Shown here: in pieces, positions 40,668 to 51,331 of the stretch
Layout: the number at the start of each line of letters is the position of its first letter
Position numbering within the stretch: the stretch's first letter is position 1
Notes under the pieces: model-generated
The model's input: the letters and a program-made list of their open reading frames with translations, nothing else
The model's database searches: none
Told to the model about the DNA's origin: nothing
Source: Chryseobacterium edaphi
GTDB taxonomy: Bacteria > Bacteroidota > Bacteroidia > Flavobacteriales > Weeksellaceae
DNA: 64,000 nt
Assembly (NCBI RefSeq): GCF_025628985.1
Contig: NZ_JAOTEM010000002.1
Location: forward strand, 248,001 to 312,000
Reading direction: 5' to 3'
Position numbers and translations under genes: made by a program

Positions 40668-43331
40668 TTCTTTTTTATAAAAAATTTTCTTAAGTAAACC
40701 TTTCTTTTCTTTTGGCTTTTCGGTTTCCTTTTTTGGAGTTGAAACGGCCTTTGAAATATCTTTTTCAGCTTCTTTTACAGAAGATTTCACCTCCTTTACT
40801 GTACTTTTTACTTCTTTTACCGATTCCTTGGTTTTTTCGACAGTCTTTTTAGCTTTATCGACATTGATTCCGATCAGCGTTTTCTTCAGACCGTCTTCAA
40901 TTCCTTTCCAGAAAAGATTAAAGAATGATTTTGTAGGATCTCTTTCAACATCTTCCACTACAACAGACTCCGGAAATTTCCCTGAATCAGATTTAACGAA
41001 AATATTAACTACAGCACTCAAAACTCCTTTCTTTTCTTTGCTTTCTTTATCTAAAATTGAGACTTTAAGATCTTTATGTTTTATTTTAAAAGTTCCGCCA
41101 ATTCCTTTTGGATTTCCTTTAAAATCAAATAACATTTCCTGAATTGTTCCCGTCGCTGTAACACTCATATACGGAACCACAAAAGCATTCAAAGCTACTG
41201 CCGGAATATTGTTGAGTTTTCCTGCAATCGAAAAACGGTCGCTTTGATCTGCCGTATTAAATCCCCAATTGACAGACAGAAGAGACGTTTTCATGAAAGT
41301 ACAATCGATTTTTATATCAACCTGCGTTGGTCTTCCCTTCATCTTTGCAGAATTCAGGTTTTTTACATTCATATTAAAATTGGTAAACGTCAGTTTTCCC
41401 GGTCCGCTGCTTTTTGGTGTATCTTCTTCATATTCTAAAACCGAGTTTTTCAGCTGAAGCAAATCAATAAACATCGGAATTTTGATCGTTCTCAATAATC
41501 TGGAATACAATAACTTTTCCTTCGGATCATCTGCCGGAATTTTACTTCTGAAAATATTGGCATTGGCAGACGAAATTGTCATATTAGTTGCGTGTAAAAA
41601 TTTATTCTCTGAAAACAAGTCCCAATTTCCAACTGCAGTTACCTGATTTGCTTTCAGGTCATACAAATCGCTTTCAACAGGAATCATTCTGATAAACTGA
41701 GCTCTTGAAACAAGAGGTTTCATGTCAAACTTTTCAAGTTTTATTTTATTTTTATCAAATGCTAAAGCTCCCACTGTCATGTTGTAAAACTTTGTTTTGT
41801 AGGCAAAATTCTTGGCTGTCAGATTATAATCTTTCACTTTTACAGCCAAACCTCCGCTCTTTGGTTTCTCTGTCAGTTCAATATCTTTTATTGTTGCATT
41901 AAGATCTTTGAATTGTAACGGCTGATTTTTTGAATCATAAGTTAAATTTGAATTCTTTAAAGTAACGTTTCTTACTAAAATTGGAAACTGAATTCCGTTG
42001 AAATCTGACTTTTTATTAGATTTAATGGTTCCTGCTGTAATTGTTCCGTCAACCTGATTTACCAAAACGTCTTTTACATCAAGATTGAGTTTTTTGTCAA
42101 CGATTTCCCATTTATTAATGTTAAAAGCTATTTGACTGGCCTTAAGATTCATTGTCGTTTTTCCAGAACCTGAATGATTCGGAATAACTGAAATATTTCT
42201 AATATCACCTTTTTTCGGACTCAAAACAACACTTCCAAACTTCATGTCCTGATGATTGGAAAACTGAATATCTTTCCCTGAAAAATTGAAATCCTTATAT
42301 CTCAAAGGAATCATTTCTGCAGAAATCTCTTTGCTGAATTCAATATTTTTAATATTTAAATTAACATCTTTAGCAAAAAGCATTTTATTTCCATTTGCTT
42401 TGTTGACCTGAATAACAGCATTATTTAATCTAAAATCATCTAAATTTAATTCAAAATTGACCGGCTTTTTTACTGCATCAGGAATTGCATTGGTAGTATA
42501 AATTAAAATATTGGGATTCTGAAAAGTTGCATTACTCAAAGAAACTTTATTATCCTTTAAAACAACATCTGTAAAATCAATTTTCTGAATAGATGCCGAA
42601 ATCAGTTGCTTTTTCTTTGGGTATGATTTTTTAAAATCTTCAAACTCAATAATCGGAGCAAGCTGAAATTGATCGATTGAAACCTGTCCGTTTGCAGTAG
42701 TGATTTTTGCAATTTTTAAATTATAAATATCATCCGGCTGAAAGAAAATATCTTTTCCTTTAATGCTGTATTGATCAAATGTCACAGGAAGTTTGTTTTC
42801 CACAGTTTCTTCGTTCAACTGAAGATTTTCTACAATCAGATCTAAATCATTTACACTTAATAATTTTTGTTTGGTATATTTAAAAACCTGAATGGTTCCG
42901 TTACTGATTCTGATATTTTCAAAACTGATCGGATTTGTCTTCTTATCCGTTTTTTTATCTTTAGGTTTTGCTAAAACAATATTGAGATTAGGTTTCACCA
43001 AAAGCAAATCACTTGAACTGATTGTCTTATTAAAAATAGCATCGTAAATTCCAAAACGACTTACCTTTAAGGTGTCAATCGTTCCCTGAAAACCCATTAT
43101 ATTGACGTTCTGCGGATTTTTATTATTGACGGTAATTCCTGTCGCAAAAATATTTCCGGTTCCCAAATCTACACCCAAAGATTTGTAGGAAACCTGATAA
43201 TCGGTATTTTTTTTAATATAATCAGGAAGCTGGGTTTTGAGCCAGATATTGATCGCAAAGTTCGCAATCAGAATAAGTCCGAAAAAAATTCCAAGACCTA
43301 TTAAGAGCTTTTTCACCCAGGCTTTTTTCAT
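40650..43331 (-). CDS. AsmA/TamB-like membrane-anchored protein
   Basis: An 893-residue protein with one N-terminal membrane helix (about residues 8-30) and a very long repetitive beta-rich region typical of AsmA/DUF748-like bridge proteins, probably spanning the periplasm and moving or positioning lipids between membranes. The C-terminal ~80 residues are Lys/Glu-rich and helical, with repeated KESVKEVKSTVKEVKSSVKE units. No enzyme motif. It lies 14 bases downstream of the DUF2797 gene on the same strand. Confidence 0.75.
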   Translation of the reverse strand: MKKAWVKKLLIGLGIFFGLILIANFAINIWLKTQLPDYIKKNTDYQVSYKSLGVDLGTGNIFATGITVNNKNPQNVNIMGFQGTIDTLKVSRFGIYDAIFNKTISSSDLLLVKPNLNIVLAKPKDKKTDKKTNPISFENIRISNGTIQVFKYTKQKLLSVNDLDLIVENLQLNEETVENKLPVTFDQYSIKGKDIFFQPDDIYNLKIAKITTANGQVSIDQFQLAPIIEFEDFKKSYPKKKQLISASIQKIDFTDVVLKDNKVSLSNATFQNPNILIYTTNAIPDAVKKPVNFELNLDDFRLNNAVIQVNKANGNKMLFAKDVNLNIKNIEFSKEISAEMIPLRYKDFNFSGKDIQFSNHQDMKFGSVVLSPKKGDIRNISVIPNHSGSGKTTMNLKASQIAFNINKWEIVDKKLNLDVKDVLVNQVDGTITAGTIKSNKKSDFNGIQFPILVRNVTLKNSNLTYDSKNQPLQFKDLNATIKDIELTEKPKSGGLAVKVKDYNLTAKNFAYKTKFYNMTVGALAFDKNKIKLEKFDMKPLVSRAQFIRMIPVESDLYDLKANQVTAVGNWDLFSENKFLHATNMTISSANANIFRSKIPADDPKEKLLYSRLLRTIKIPMFIDLLQLKNSVLEYEEDTPKSSGPGKLTFTNFNMNVKNLNSAKMKGRPTQVDIKIDCTFMKTSLLSVNWGFNTADQSDRFSIAGKLNNIPAVALNAFVVPYMSVTATGTIQEMLFDFKGNPKGIGGTFKIKHKDLKVSILDKESKEKKGVLSAVVNIFVKSDSGKFPESVVVEDVERDPTKSFFNLFWKGIEDGLKKTLIGINVDKAKKTVEKTKESVKEVKSTVKEVKSSVKEAEKDISKAVSTPKKETEKPKEKKGLLKKIFYKKEKTETQ

Positions 43332-43345
43332 AAATTATATTTGAA

Positions 43346-44143
43346 TTAGTTCTTTACATTCATCTCAATTACGTATCCTTCATGTCCTCTTACATTCATA
43401 AAATTTCCACCATCAAATCCCAAATATTGTCCTTTAATTCCAACAAGTTTTCCTGTAAATTCAGGTTTTTTGTCGAGCGTAAAAGAAGTTACTTTTTCCG
43501 GTTTTGAAAAAGGATAATCAAACTTCCACATATTTTCGCCTTCAGAATAAAATTTCTGGAAATCTTCAGGGAAATATTCCTTTATTTTCTGCTGGAAATC
43601 TGCCAAATCTACCTCATCTTCAAAATCATCCTGCAGCATTTTTCTCCAGTTGGTTTTGTCGGCAAGATGTTCTTTTAGGGCAACTTCTATCATCCCGGCT
43701 TCATAGCGATTTTCAGTTCGTGCAATCGGTAAAGCAAATGTTGCGCCCTGATCAATCCATCGCGTGGGAATTTGCGTATTTCTCGTCACTCCCACTTTTA
43801 CATCTCCGGTATAAGCTAGATATACGGTATGCGGCTGCAATTGGATTTGTTTTTCTACTTCTAAATCTCTTTCACCAACTCCCAAATGAGCGGTAGAAAG
43901 CTCCGGACGGATAATCGTATCACTTGCATACGGACTCTCAAAAAAACAGCTTTTGCAGAAACCCATTCTGTAAATTGTTTTATCTAATCCACAATTTACA
44001 CATTGAAAACCTGTATGTTTAATGCTTAATTCCTTACCCAACAATTCGTTCATATGAATTAAATCTCCCGAAAGATTCAGATAATATTGTATCGGCTGAT
44101 CATTAAAACTTGTCATTTTTAAAATTTGTCCCTGAAACTGCAT
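43346..44143 (-). CDS. DUF2797 family zinc-ribbon protein
   Basis: A 265-residue protein matching DUF2797. The N-terminal half carries a Cys4 zinc-ribbon (FQCVNCGLDKTIYRMGFCKSC, residues ~47-67), followed by QPHTVYLAYTGDVKVGVTRNTQIPTRWIDQGA and a C-terminal helical part; this middle segment has a GIY-YIG-like look. The role is not established. It is upstream of and probably co-transcribed with the AsmA-like gene. Confidence 0.82.
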   Translation of the reverse strand: MQFQGQILKMTSFNDQPIQYYLNLSGDLIHMNELLGKELSIKHTGFQCVNCGLDKTIYRMGFCKSCFFESPYASDTIIRPELSTAHLGVGERDLEVEKQIQLQPHTVYLAYTGDVKVGVTRNTQIPTRWIDQGATFALPIARTENRYEAGMIEVALKEHLADKTNWRKMLQDDFEDEVDLADFQQKIKEYFPEDFQKFYSEGENMWKFDYPFSKPEKVTSFTLDKKPEFTGKLVGIKGQYLGFDGGNFMNVRGHEGYVIEMNVKN

Positions 44144-44292
44144 GTTATGATTGTATTACTTTTGTGAAGTAAATGTAATCAAATAATATTTTCATCTGAT
44201 AATCAACTTTTGGTTTTAACACATAATGCTGCGAGAAAAATTTTAATCGCTGTTGTAATTGTGATTCATAGCGATTTCAAAACATAAATTAA

Positions 44293-44300
44293 TACTTTTG
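44293..44300 (+). promoter_or_regulatory. -7 box of the epimerase gene
   Basis: TACTTTTG, a perfect TAnnTTTG match followed by C, 16 bases before the ATG at 44317. No clear -33 box. Confidence 0.55.
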
Positions 44301-44316
44301 CATTACTAAAAAAACA

Positions 44317-45342
44317 TTGATGACATATCTTGTAACCGGAGGAAGCGGATTTATTGGTTCTCACCTAGTTGAAAAATTATTAAAAGAAGGACATTCTGTC
44401 ATAAACATTGACAATTTTGATGATTTCTACGATTATCAGGTGAAAATTAAAAATACTTTAGAATCAATTGAAAAAAATATTGACTTTAAATTTTCCGATA
44501 AGCAAAACGATATCAAAAATTTGATTTCTCTCTCAAAATCAGGACGTTACATTTTATATTATCAGGATATAAGAGATAAAGAAGGTTTAGAAAAAATATT
44601 TAAAAGTCATCAGATTGATCTAATTATTCATTTAGCAGCACTTGCCGGAGTACGACCATCAATCGAAAGACCTTTAGAATATGAAGAAGTAAATGTACGC
44701 GGAACGATGAACCTTTGGGAACTCTGTAATCAGTTTGGAATTAAAAAATTCGTTTGCGCATCGTCATCAAGTGTTTATGGAAATAACGAAAAAATTCCTT
44801 TTTCAGAATCAGATAATGTCGATCAGCCAATTTCACCTTATGCAGCGACAAAAAAGTGTGGCGAAATTTTAGGTCATGTGTATCATAGCCTTTATGATAT
44901 TGACATGATTCAGTTGAGATTCTTTACTGTTTACGGACCGAGACAAAGACCTGATTTAGCAATACATAAATTCACAAAGCTTATTTCAGAAAACAAAGAA
45001 ATTCCTTTCTACGGTGACGGAAAGACCGCAAGAGACTATACCTATATCGACGACATCATTGATGGAATTTTAAAATCAATTCACTATTTAGAAAATAATT
45101 CAAAGATTTATGAAATTATAAATCTCGGCGAAAGCGAAGTCATTAATCTTTCTGAAATGTTGTCAGTTATTGAAAAAAATCTTGACAAAATTGCCACAAA
45201 AAAAATACTGCCACTACAGCAGGGAGACGTGCAGAAAACCAATGCAGACATTACAAAAGCCCGAAATTTAATCGGTTACAAACCAACTACAAACTTCCAA
45301 AATGGCACAAAAAAATTTGTGGAATGGTTTTTGAGAAAATGA
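44317..45342 (+). CDS. NAD-dependent nucleotide-sugar epimerase (UDP-glucuronate 4-epimerase-like)
   Basis: A 341-residue extended SDR enzyme: NAD-binding GGSGFIGSHLVEKL (residues 7-20), catalytic YxxxK in SPYAATKKCGE, preceding CASSSSVYGN with the catalytic Ser, and RFFTVYGPRQRPDLAIHKF, the signature of UDP-glucuronate 4-epimerase/CapI-like members. It would make UDP-galacturonate or a related sugar for surface polysaccharide. It is isolated here, with no glycosyltransferases nearby. Confidence 0.88.
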   Translation: MMTYLVTGGSGFIGSHLVEKLLKEGHSVINIDNFDDFYDYQVKIKNTLESIEKNIDFKFSDKQNDIKNLISLSKSGRYILYYQDIRDKEGLEKIFKSHQIDLIIHLAALAGVRPSIERPLEYEEVNVRGTMNLWELCNQFGIKKFVCASSSSVYGNNEKIPFSESDNVDQPISPYAATKKCGEILGHVYHSLYDIDMIQLRFFTVYGPRQRPDLAIHKFTKLISENKEIPFYGDGKTARDYTYIDDIIDGILKSIHYLENNSKIYEIINLGESEVINLSEMLSVIEKNLDKIATKKILPLQQGDVQKTNADITKARNLIGYKPTTNFQNGTKKFVEWFLRK

Positions 45343-45456
45343 CATCAATCTACCGCAATCACGCTTACAAAAGCATTTGCAGTAATCATAGACGAAATTT
45401 AATAAAAGAATTGAAAATCAAGTCATAAAAAAAGTTTATAATATAACCTATTTTTA

Positions 45457-45464
45457 TACTTTTG
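45457..45464 (+). promoter_or_regulatory. -7 box of the DUF2795 gene
   Basis: TACTTTTG, exact match, 16 bases before the ATG at 45481. Near-match GTTT lies 19 bases upstream. Confidence 0.55.
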
Positions 45465-45480
45465 CAAAAAATAATAAATT

Positions 45481-45702
45481 ATGTACTGGACATTAGAATT
45501 AGCTTCATACTTAAGCGACGCACCTTGGCCGATGACAAAAGCAGAATTGATCGACTACGCAATCAGAACTGGTGCACCAATGGAAGTTGTAGAAAACCTT
45601 CAGGCTATTGAAGACGAAGGTGAAGTATATGACGCTATTGATGAAATCTGGAGCGACTATCCTACCGACGAAGATTATCTTTGGAACGAGGACGAATACT
45701 AA
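45481..45702 (+). CDS. DUF2795 domain protein
   Basis: A 73-residue acidic protein: MYWTLELASYLSDAPWPMTK then AELIDYAIRTGAPMEVVENL, matching the DUF2795 fold, with an Asp/Glu-rich C terminus (DYPTDEDYLWNEDEY). Common just upstream of secA in Flavobacteriia. Function unknown. Confidence 0.82.
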   Translation: MYWTLELASYLSDAPWPMTKAELIDYAIRTGAPMEVVENLQAIEDEGEVYDAIDEIWSDYPTDEDYLWNEDEY

Positions 45703-45816
45703 TAAAAGCATTAGGCTTTAGGCAACACGCTTAAAGCTTTTTCAATAATAACATACACCATCGAGTGTAATTTTAATATGCTTGAAACCTGAGGTTTTGA
45801 GCTTAAAACAAATTCT

Positions 45817-48800
45817 ATGAGTTTTTTAAATAAAGTTCTTAAAGGGTTTTTGGGAGACAAGAAAGCGCAGGACCTTAAGGAAGTAAAAAAAGTTGTAACC
45901 AAAATCAAAGCTGTTGAACCAAACATCGGAGAATTATCTGATGACGGTTTGAGAGAAAAGACCGCTGAATTTAAATCTAAAATTAAAGAAGCGACCAATG
46001 CTATTACAACTCAGATAGAACAAATCAAAGAGCAGATCAAAAACTCAAAAAATGTTGATGAGAAAGAAGCTCTGTTCTCTAAGATAGAAGCTTTGAAAAA
46101 AGATTCTTACGAGATTGAAGAAAAAGTTCTGTTACAGGTTCTTCCGGAAGCTTTTGCGTTGATCAAAGAAACGTCAAAAAGATGGGCTCAAAACGGAGAA
46201 ATCCGTGTAACGGCTACAGACTGGGACAGAGAACTTGCTGCAACTAAAGATTTCGTTGAAATCCAGGGTAATGAAGCAGTTTGGAAAAACTCATGGAATG
46301 CAGCCGGAACTCCTATTTTATGGGACATGGTGCATTACGACACTCAGTTTATTGGTGGTGTCATTCTACACAGCGGTAAGATTGCCGAAATGGCAACCGG
46401 TGAAGGTAAAACTTTGGTAGGTACACTTCCAATTTACCTGAACGCACTTCCTGAAAGAGGGGTACACGTAGTAACGGTGAACGATTATTTGGCAAAACGT
46501 GACTCGGCGTGGATGGGACCATTGTACCAATTCCACGGAATGTCTATCGACTGTATTGATAATCACCAACCGAATTCAGACGGAAGAAGAAAAGCATACA
46601 ACTCAGACATTACATACGGAACCAATAATGAATTTGGTTTCGATTATTTGAGAGATAACATGGTGGCTTCACCTACAGAATTGGTACAAAGAGAATTAAA
46701 CTTTGCCATTGTGGATGAGGTTGACTCTGTATTGGTGGATGATGCAAGAACGCCATTGATTATTTCAGGTCCGGTTCCTCAGGGAGACAGACAGGAATTT
46801 GATGTTCTAAAACCTTCTATCGACAGAATTGTTGAAGTTCAGAAAAAAACAGTTTCTGGAATCTTTAATGAAGCTAAAAAATTAATCGCTGCCGGAAATA
46901 CTAAAGAAGGCGGATTTAAATTACTTCAGGCTTACAGAGGTTTACCAAAAAACAGACAGTTAATCAAGTTCTTATCTGAAAGCGGAAACAGAGCATTGTT
47001 ACAGAAAGTAGAAGCTCAGTATATGCAGGATAACAATCGTGATATGCCAATCGTTGATAAAGATTTATATTTCGTTATCGAAGAGAAAAACAATCAGGTT
47101 GATTTGACGGATAAGGGTGTTGAATATATGTCTCAAGGAAATTCAGACAACAATTTCTTCGTACTTCCTGATATCGGGACTGAAATTGCTGAAGTAGAGG
47201 CTAAAAATTTATCTAAAGAAGAAGAATTTGAAGCTAAAGAAAAACTGTTCTCTGACTTTGCTGAAAAATCTGAGCGTGTTCATACAATGAGTCAACTATT
47301 GAAAGCATACACATTATTCGAAAAAGATGATGAATATGTTGTCATTGATGGCGAAGTAAAAATCGTTGATGAACAGACAGGTCGTATCATGGAAGGAAGA
47401 CGTTACTCAGACGGTCTTCATCAGGCAATTGAAGCTAAAGAAAGCGTAAAAATCGAAGCAGCTACACAGACTTTTGCTACCGTTACTCTTCAGAACTACT
47501 TCCGTATGTACAACAAACTTGCGGGGATGACGGGTACTGCAGAAACTGAGGCTGGAGAACTTTGGCAGATTTACAAATTAGACGTTGTGGTAATTCCTAC
47601 CAACCGTCCGATTCAGAGACATGACAGACAGGATTTGGTTTTCAAAACCAACAGAGAAAAATATAACGCTGTAATTGAAGAAATTGAAAATTTAACATCT
47701 GCCGGAAGACCTGTATTGGTGGGTACGACTTCTGTTGAGATTTCACAATTGCTTTCAAAAGCACTTCAGTTACGAAAAATTCAGCACCAAGTATTGAATG
47801 CTAAGCTTCACAAGAAAGAAGCAGAAATCGTTGCTGGGGCAGGTCAACCAGGAGTTGTAACCATTGCAACCAACATGGCGGGTCGTGGTACCGATATTAA
47901 ACTTTCAAAAGAAGTGAAAGAATCTGGTGGTTTAGCAATCATCGGAACAGAAAGACACGATTCAAGACGTGTTGACAGACAGTTGAGAGGTAGAGCAGGA
48001 AGACAGGGAGATCCTGGAAGTTCGCAGTTCTATGTTTCTTTGGAAGACAATTTGATGCGTTTATTCGGTTCTGAAAGAATTGCTAAAATGATGGACAGAA
48101 TGGGTCATAAAGATGGTGAAGTGATTCAGCATTCTATGATTTCTAAATCGATCGAAAGAGCTCAGAAAAAAGTGGAAGAAAATAACTTCGGAACAAGAAA
48201 GAGACTTCTTGAGTACGATGATGTAATGAATAAACAGCGTGACGTAATCTACAAGAGAAGAAAGAACGCATTGTTCGGAGATCACTTGAAGTACGATATT
48301 ACTAACATGATTTTTGATGTTGCCAACTCTATCGTAACAAAAGGTAAAGCTAATGGAAACTTTAAAGATTTTGAATTTGAAGTCATTAAAAACTTCACCA
48401 TGGAATCTCCGGTTTCTGAAAATGATTTTAAATCTAAACAAATTCCTGAACTTACAGATCTTCTTTTCAAAGCAGCGCAGGCTGACTATGATATGAAGCT
48501 GAATCTTCTTAAAGAAAAATCATTCCCTATTATTGAGAATGTTTATCAGAACCAAGGTTCAATGTTTAAAATGATTCAGGTTCCTTTCACAGACGGAGTG
48601 AAGACTTTAACAATCGTTACTGATCTGAAAGAAGCTCACGACACCAACTGTGACAGTTTGATCAATGATTTCGAGAAGAATATCACATTATCAATCATTG
48701 ATGAGAACTGGAAGCTTCACCTTCGTGAAATGGATGATTTAAGAAAATCTTCTCAAGGAGCTGTTTACGAACAGAAAGATCCATTGGTAATCTACAAGCA

Positions 48801-48888
48801 GGAATCTTTCCACTTGTTTAGCGAAATGGTAGACAAAATGAATAAAGAAATTATTTCATTTTTATACAGAGGAGAAATTCCTGCATAA
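45817..48888 (+). CDS. secA: Preprotein translocase ATPase
   Basis: A 1023-residue SecA, the motor that drives unfolded proteins through SecYEG. Visible: Walker [14 protein letters not shown] near residue 194, [90 protein letters not shown]. Longer than E. coli SecA (about 900), with extra sequence near residues 25-120 and 340-400, as in other Bacteroidetes. The usual C-terminal zinc-binding tail is absent; the protein ends [10 protein letters not shown]. Confidence 0.97.
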   Translation: MSFLNKVLKGFLGDKKAQDLKEVKKVVTKIKAVEPNIGELSDDGLREKTAEFKSKIKEATNAITTQIEQIKEQIKNSKNVDEKEALFSKIEALKKDSYEIEEKVLLQVLPEAFALIKETSKRWAQNGEIRVTATDWDRELAATKDFVEIQGNEAVWKNSWNAAGTPILWDMVHYDTQFIGGVILHSGKIAEMATGEGKTLVGTLPIYLNALPERGVHVVTVNDYLAKRDSAWMGPLYQFHGMSIDCIDNHQPNSDGRRKAYNSDITYGTNNEFGFDYLRDNMVASPTELVQRELNFAIVDEVDSVLVDDARTPLIISGPVPQGDRQEFDVLKPSIDRIVEVQKKTVSGIFNEAKKLIAAGNTKEGGFKLLQAYRGLPKNRQLIKFLSESGNRALLQKVEAQYMQDNNRDMPIVDKDLYFVIEEKNNQVDLTDKGVEYMSQGNSDNNFFVLPDIGTEIAEVEAKNLSKEEEFEAKEKLFSDFAEKSERVHTMSQLLKAYTLFEKDDEYVVIDGEVKIVDEQTGRIMEGRRYSDGLHQAIEAKESVKIEAATQTFATVTLQNYFRMYNKLAGMTGTAETEAGELWQIYKLDVVVIPTNRPIQRHDRQDLVFKTNREKYNAVIEEIENLTSAGRPVLVGTTSVEISQLLSKALQLRKIQHQVLNAKLHKKEAEIVAGAGQPGVVTIATNMAGRGTDIKLSKEVKESGGLAIIGTERHDSRRVDRQLRGRAGRQGDPGSSQFYVSLEDNLMRLFGSERIAKMMDRMGHKDGEVIQHSMISKSIERAQKKVEENNFGTRKRLLEYDDVMNKQRDVIYKRRKNALFGDHLKYDITNMIFDVANSIVTKGKANGNFKDFEFEVIKNFTMESPVSENDFKSKQIPELTDLLFKAAQADYDMKLNLLKEKSFPIIENVYQNQGSMFKMIQVPFTDGVKTLTIVTDLKEAHDTNCDSLINDFEKNITLSIIDENWKLHLREMDDLRKSSQGAVYEQKDPLVIYKQESFHLFSEMVDKMNKEIISFLYRGEIPA

Positions 48889-48909
48889 GAAATATTACAG
48901 ATATGATAA

Positions 48910-48938
48910 AAACCGCTTCTTTTGAAGCGGTTTTTTTG
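48910..48938 (+). terminator. secA terminator
   Basis: Perfect stem AAACCGCTTC (48910-48919), loop TTTT, GAAGCGGTTT (48924-48933), T run. Confidence 0.88.
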
Positions 48939-49015
48939 TTATTCATTAAATAGTACTTTGGCAATAACATGACAAATGTCAATTTTAGCATTTTATTTAG
49001 AATAATTAAAAACAA

Positions 49016-49023
49016 TATATTTG
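49016..49023 (+). promoter_or_regulatory. -7 box of the siderophore receptor gene
   Basis: TATATTTG, exact TAnnTTTG match, 16 bases before the ATG at 49040. No Fur-box-like palindrome was recognised. Confidence 0.5.
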
Positions 49024-49039
49024 CAAAAAATTACTCTAC

Positions 49040-51190
49040 ATGAATAAGCTAATTATTTGCGCTTCATTGTTGTCAACCACTTTTGCTTTTGCACAAGAAA
49101 AAGATTCTGCCAACTCAAAAAATATAGAAGAAGTAATCATCAATAAGATGGTGAAAAAACTCGATACCGAATCCTCCAACAAAATGCCGATAAGCTTTAT
49201 CGAAAATCCACAAGTTTATTCTTCTATAGATAGAGGAATCTTGGAAAATCAGAATATTTTCACTGTGGATGATGCTTACCGAAATGTAACAGGCTTACAG
49301 AAAATGTGGAATCCAACCGGAAGAGCCGGAGATGGTGGTTCATTTTTTGTCTTGAGAGGCTTCCCTTCTCAAGCTTCTACAAGAAATGGTATGGTTGCTC
49401 CCGTTACTTCTACAATTGATGCGATAAATGTAGAAACTCTGGAATTCTTAAAAGGTCCTGTAGGAACACTTTACGGAAGTACAGTAGCTTCTTATGGTGG
49501 TCTTATTAACAGAGTGACTAAAAAACCTCAACAAAATTTCTTTGGTGCAGTCTCAGCTTCTGCCGGAAGTTACAATACTTACAGAGCAACTGCGGATGTT
49601 AACGCACCAATTACAAAAGACTTACTTTTCCGTATAAATACAGCTTATACAAATGAAGGAAATTTCACGAAACCAGATGCGAAAAACCAGTATACAACAT
49701 TCGCTCCGAGTTTGACTTGGAATGTTTCCGACAAAGTTCAGCTGAATGTTGATTATGAATTATTCAGCAACCGAGTAACAGCAAATCCTTATTTCTTCTA
49801 TCTTTCTCCGAAATCTTTGAACCAAATTACCAATATGAAAGATTTGGAAAAAGCTGCTGGTTTAGATTATAAAGAATCTTACACAGGAAATGATTTGTAT
49901 ATGACGGCAAGAAATTCCAATATTTTCGGAAACGTGAAGTGGAAAATCAACAATAATATCACGTCAAATACTTACATTAATAATTCAGATTCTTATTCTG
50001 ACGGTTACAACCCTTATTTTTCGATTGGTTATGATAATGCATCTTCTTCATATTTAGTTACAAGAGCAGACCAATCTACAAACGACAGTAAAAAATCTTG
50101 GTTCCAAGTTCAACAAAACTTCAACTTCAATTATGATTTCTCCAATGGAATGAAAAACAAAACGGTTGTTGGTTTTGATTATATGAGAACAACAGAAAGA
50201 TTGAAATACAAGTATTTGAACTCTAATTTTGATACTGTAGCAGCTTCAGGTGCAGATTATTCTGGAATGAATGCTAATGCATTATCTGCACTTTACGCAA
50301 GTTCTGCAAATTTTTCAACTTGGGATTATTTGAGAGATTTGAATACTTATTCAGGATATATTTCCAACTTATTTACTCCGATTGCAAACTTGCACATTAT
50401 GGCAGGACTTCGTTATGAAAACAACGATTATCTAGGCGGAATGTCTGGACCAAATACAGAGAAAGCATTCAACCAATCTGCATTTTCACCAAAAGCCGGA
50501 CTTGTTTACGAAATCGTGAAAGATAAATTCTCAGTTTTCGGAAATTATCAAAACTCTTTCAAGTCTAACGGATACTATACCTCTGATGTAGCAGGAAATA
50601 CAACTTTATCAGATCCTGAGAGAGGAAATCAGTTTGAAGGTGGTTTCAAAGCGAGTTTATTCAAAAATAGATTCAACGCAACAGTTTCTTACTACAACAT
50701 TAAAGTGAAAAATCAATTGCTATATACCGGTGAATACACTGCAAATTTTTCTTCAGTGCAACAACAAACCGCTTCTACACTTAGTAAAGGTTTTGAGTTA
50801 GAAGTTAACGCTTATCTTGTTAAAGGTTTCTCGTTGGTCGGAGGTTTAGCTTACAACGATACAGTGGATGAATCAACAGATTTAAGACCAACAACAGCGG
50901 GTTCTTTCTGGAACGCTAATTTCAATCTTGCTTATCAATTTATTGATGGAAAAGTAAAAGGTCTTGGATTCGGATTTGGAGGAAATTATGCAAGTGATAA
51001 TAATGTAACAGGTGATTTCATTTTACCAAAATATTTCGTTTTGAATGCCAATGCATTTTACGATGCCAAGAAATTCAGAATCGGAGTAAAAGTTGATAAC
51101 TTCACGAATGAACATTATTGGACAGGATATTCCACAGCCAATCCGCAAAAATTAGCAAACTTCTTAGGAACAATTGCTTATAAATTCTAA
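49040..51190 (+). CDS. TonB-dependent siderophore receptor
   Basis: A 716-residue outer-membrane receptor: signal peptide (MNKLIICASLLSTTFAFAQ), TonB-box region and plug (NIFTVDDAYRNVTGLQKMW... GGSFFVLRGFPSQASTRNG, then VETLEFLKGPVGTLYGSTVASYGGLINRVTKKP), and a 22-strand barrel ending in the aromatic YKF. The plug matches the ferric-siderophore (FhuA/FoxA) class. The PepSY-type reductase-like gene downstream suggests one iron-uptake module. The substrate siderophore is not determined. Confidence 0.92.
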   Translation: MNKLIICASLLSTTFAFAQEKDSANSKNIEEVIINKMVKKLDTESSNKMPISFIENPQVYSSIDRGILENQNIFTVDDAYRNVTGLQKMWNPTGRAGDGGSFFVLRGFPSQASTRNGMVAPVTSTIDAINVETLEFLKGPVGTLYGSTVASYGGLINRVTKKPQQNFFGAVSASAGSYNTYRATADVNAPITKDLLFRINTAYTNEGNFTKPDAKNQYTTFAPSLTWNVSDKVQLNVDYELFSNRVTANPYFFYLSPKSLNQITNMKDLEKAAGLDYKESYTGNDLYMTARNSNIFGNVKWKINNNITSNTYINNSDSYSDGYNPYFSIGYDNASSSYLVTRADQSTNDSKKSWFQVQQNFNFNYDFSNGMKNKTVVGFDYMRTTERLKYKYLNSNFDTVAASGADYSGMNANALSALYASSANFSTWDYLRDLNTYSGYISNLFTPIANLHIMAGLRYENNDYLGGMSGPNTEKAFNQSAFSPKAGLVYEIVKDKFSVFGNYQNSFKSNGYYTSDVAGNTTLSDPERGNQFEGGFKASLFKNRFNATVSYYNIKVKNQLLYTGEYTANFSSVQQQTASTLSKGFELEVNAYLVKGFSLVGGLAYNDTVDESTDLRPTTAGSFWNANFNLAYQFIDGKVKGLGFGFGGNYASDNNVTGDFILPKYFVLNANAFYDAKKFRIGVKVDNFTNEHYWTGYSTANPQKLANFLGTIAYKF

Positions 51191-51210
51191 CAAGAATACA
51201 AATAAAAACC

Positions 51211-51250
51211 ATCTGCCAAACTGCAAGAGTAGTTTGGCAGATTTTTTTTG
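51211..51250 (+). terminator. Terminator after the siderophore receptor gene
   Basis: Perfect 12-base stem ATCTGCCAAACT (51211-51222) with AGTTTGGCAGAT (51231-51242), T run. Confidence 0.88.
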
Positions 51251-51306
51251 ATTAAAAACAATCCGATTCGTTAATTGTAATTAATCTAAATAAAAACGGA
51301 AAATCT

Positions 51307-51314
51307 TATATTTG
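51307..51314 (+). promoter_or_regulatory. -7 box of the PepSY gene
   Basis: TATATTTG, exact match, 17 bases before the ATG at 51332; the same box sequence as the siderophore receptor promoter at 49016. Confidence 0.5.
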
Positions 51315-51331
51315 CACAACTTTAGAAATTC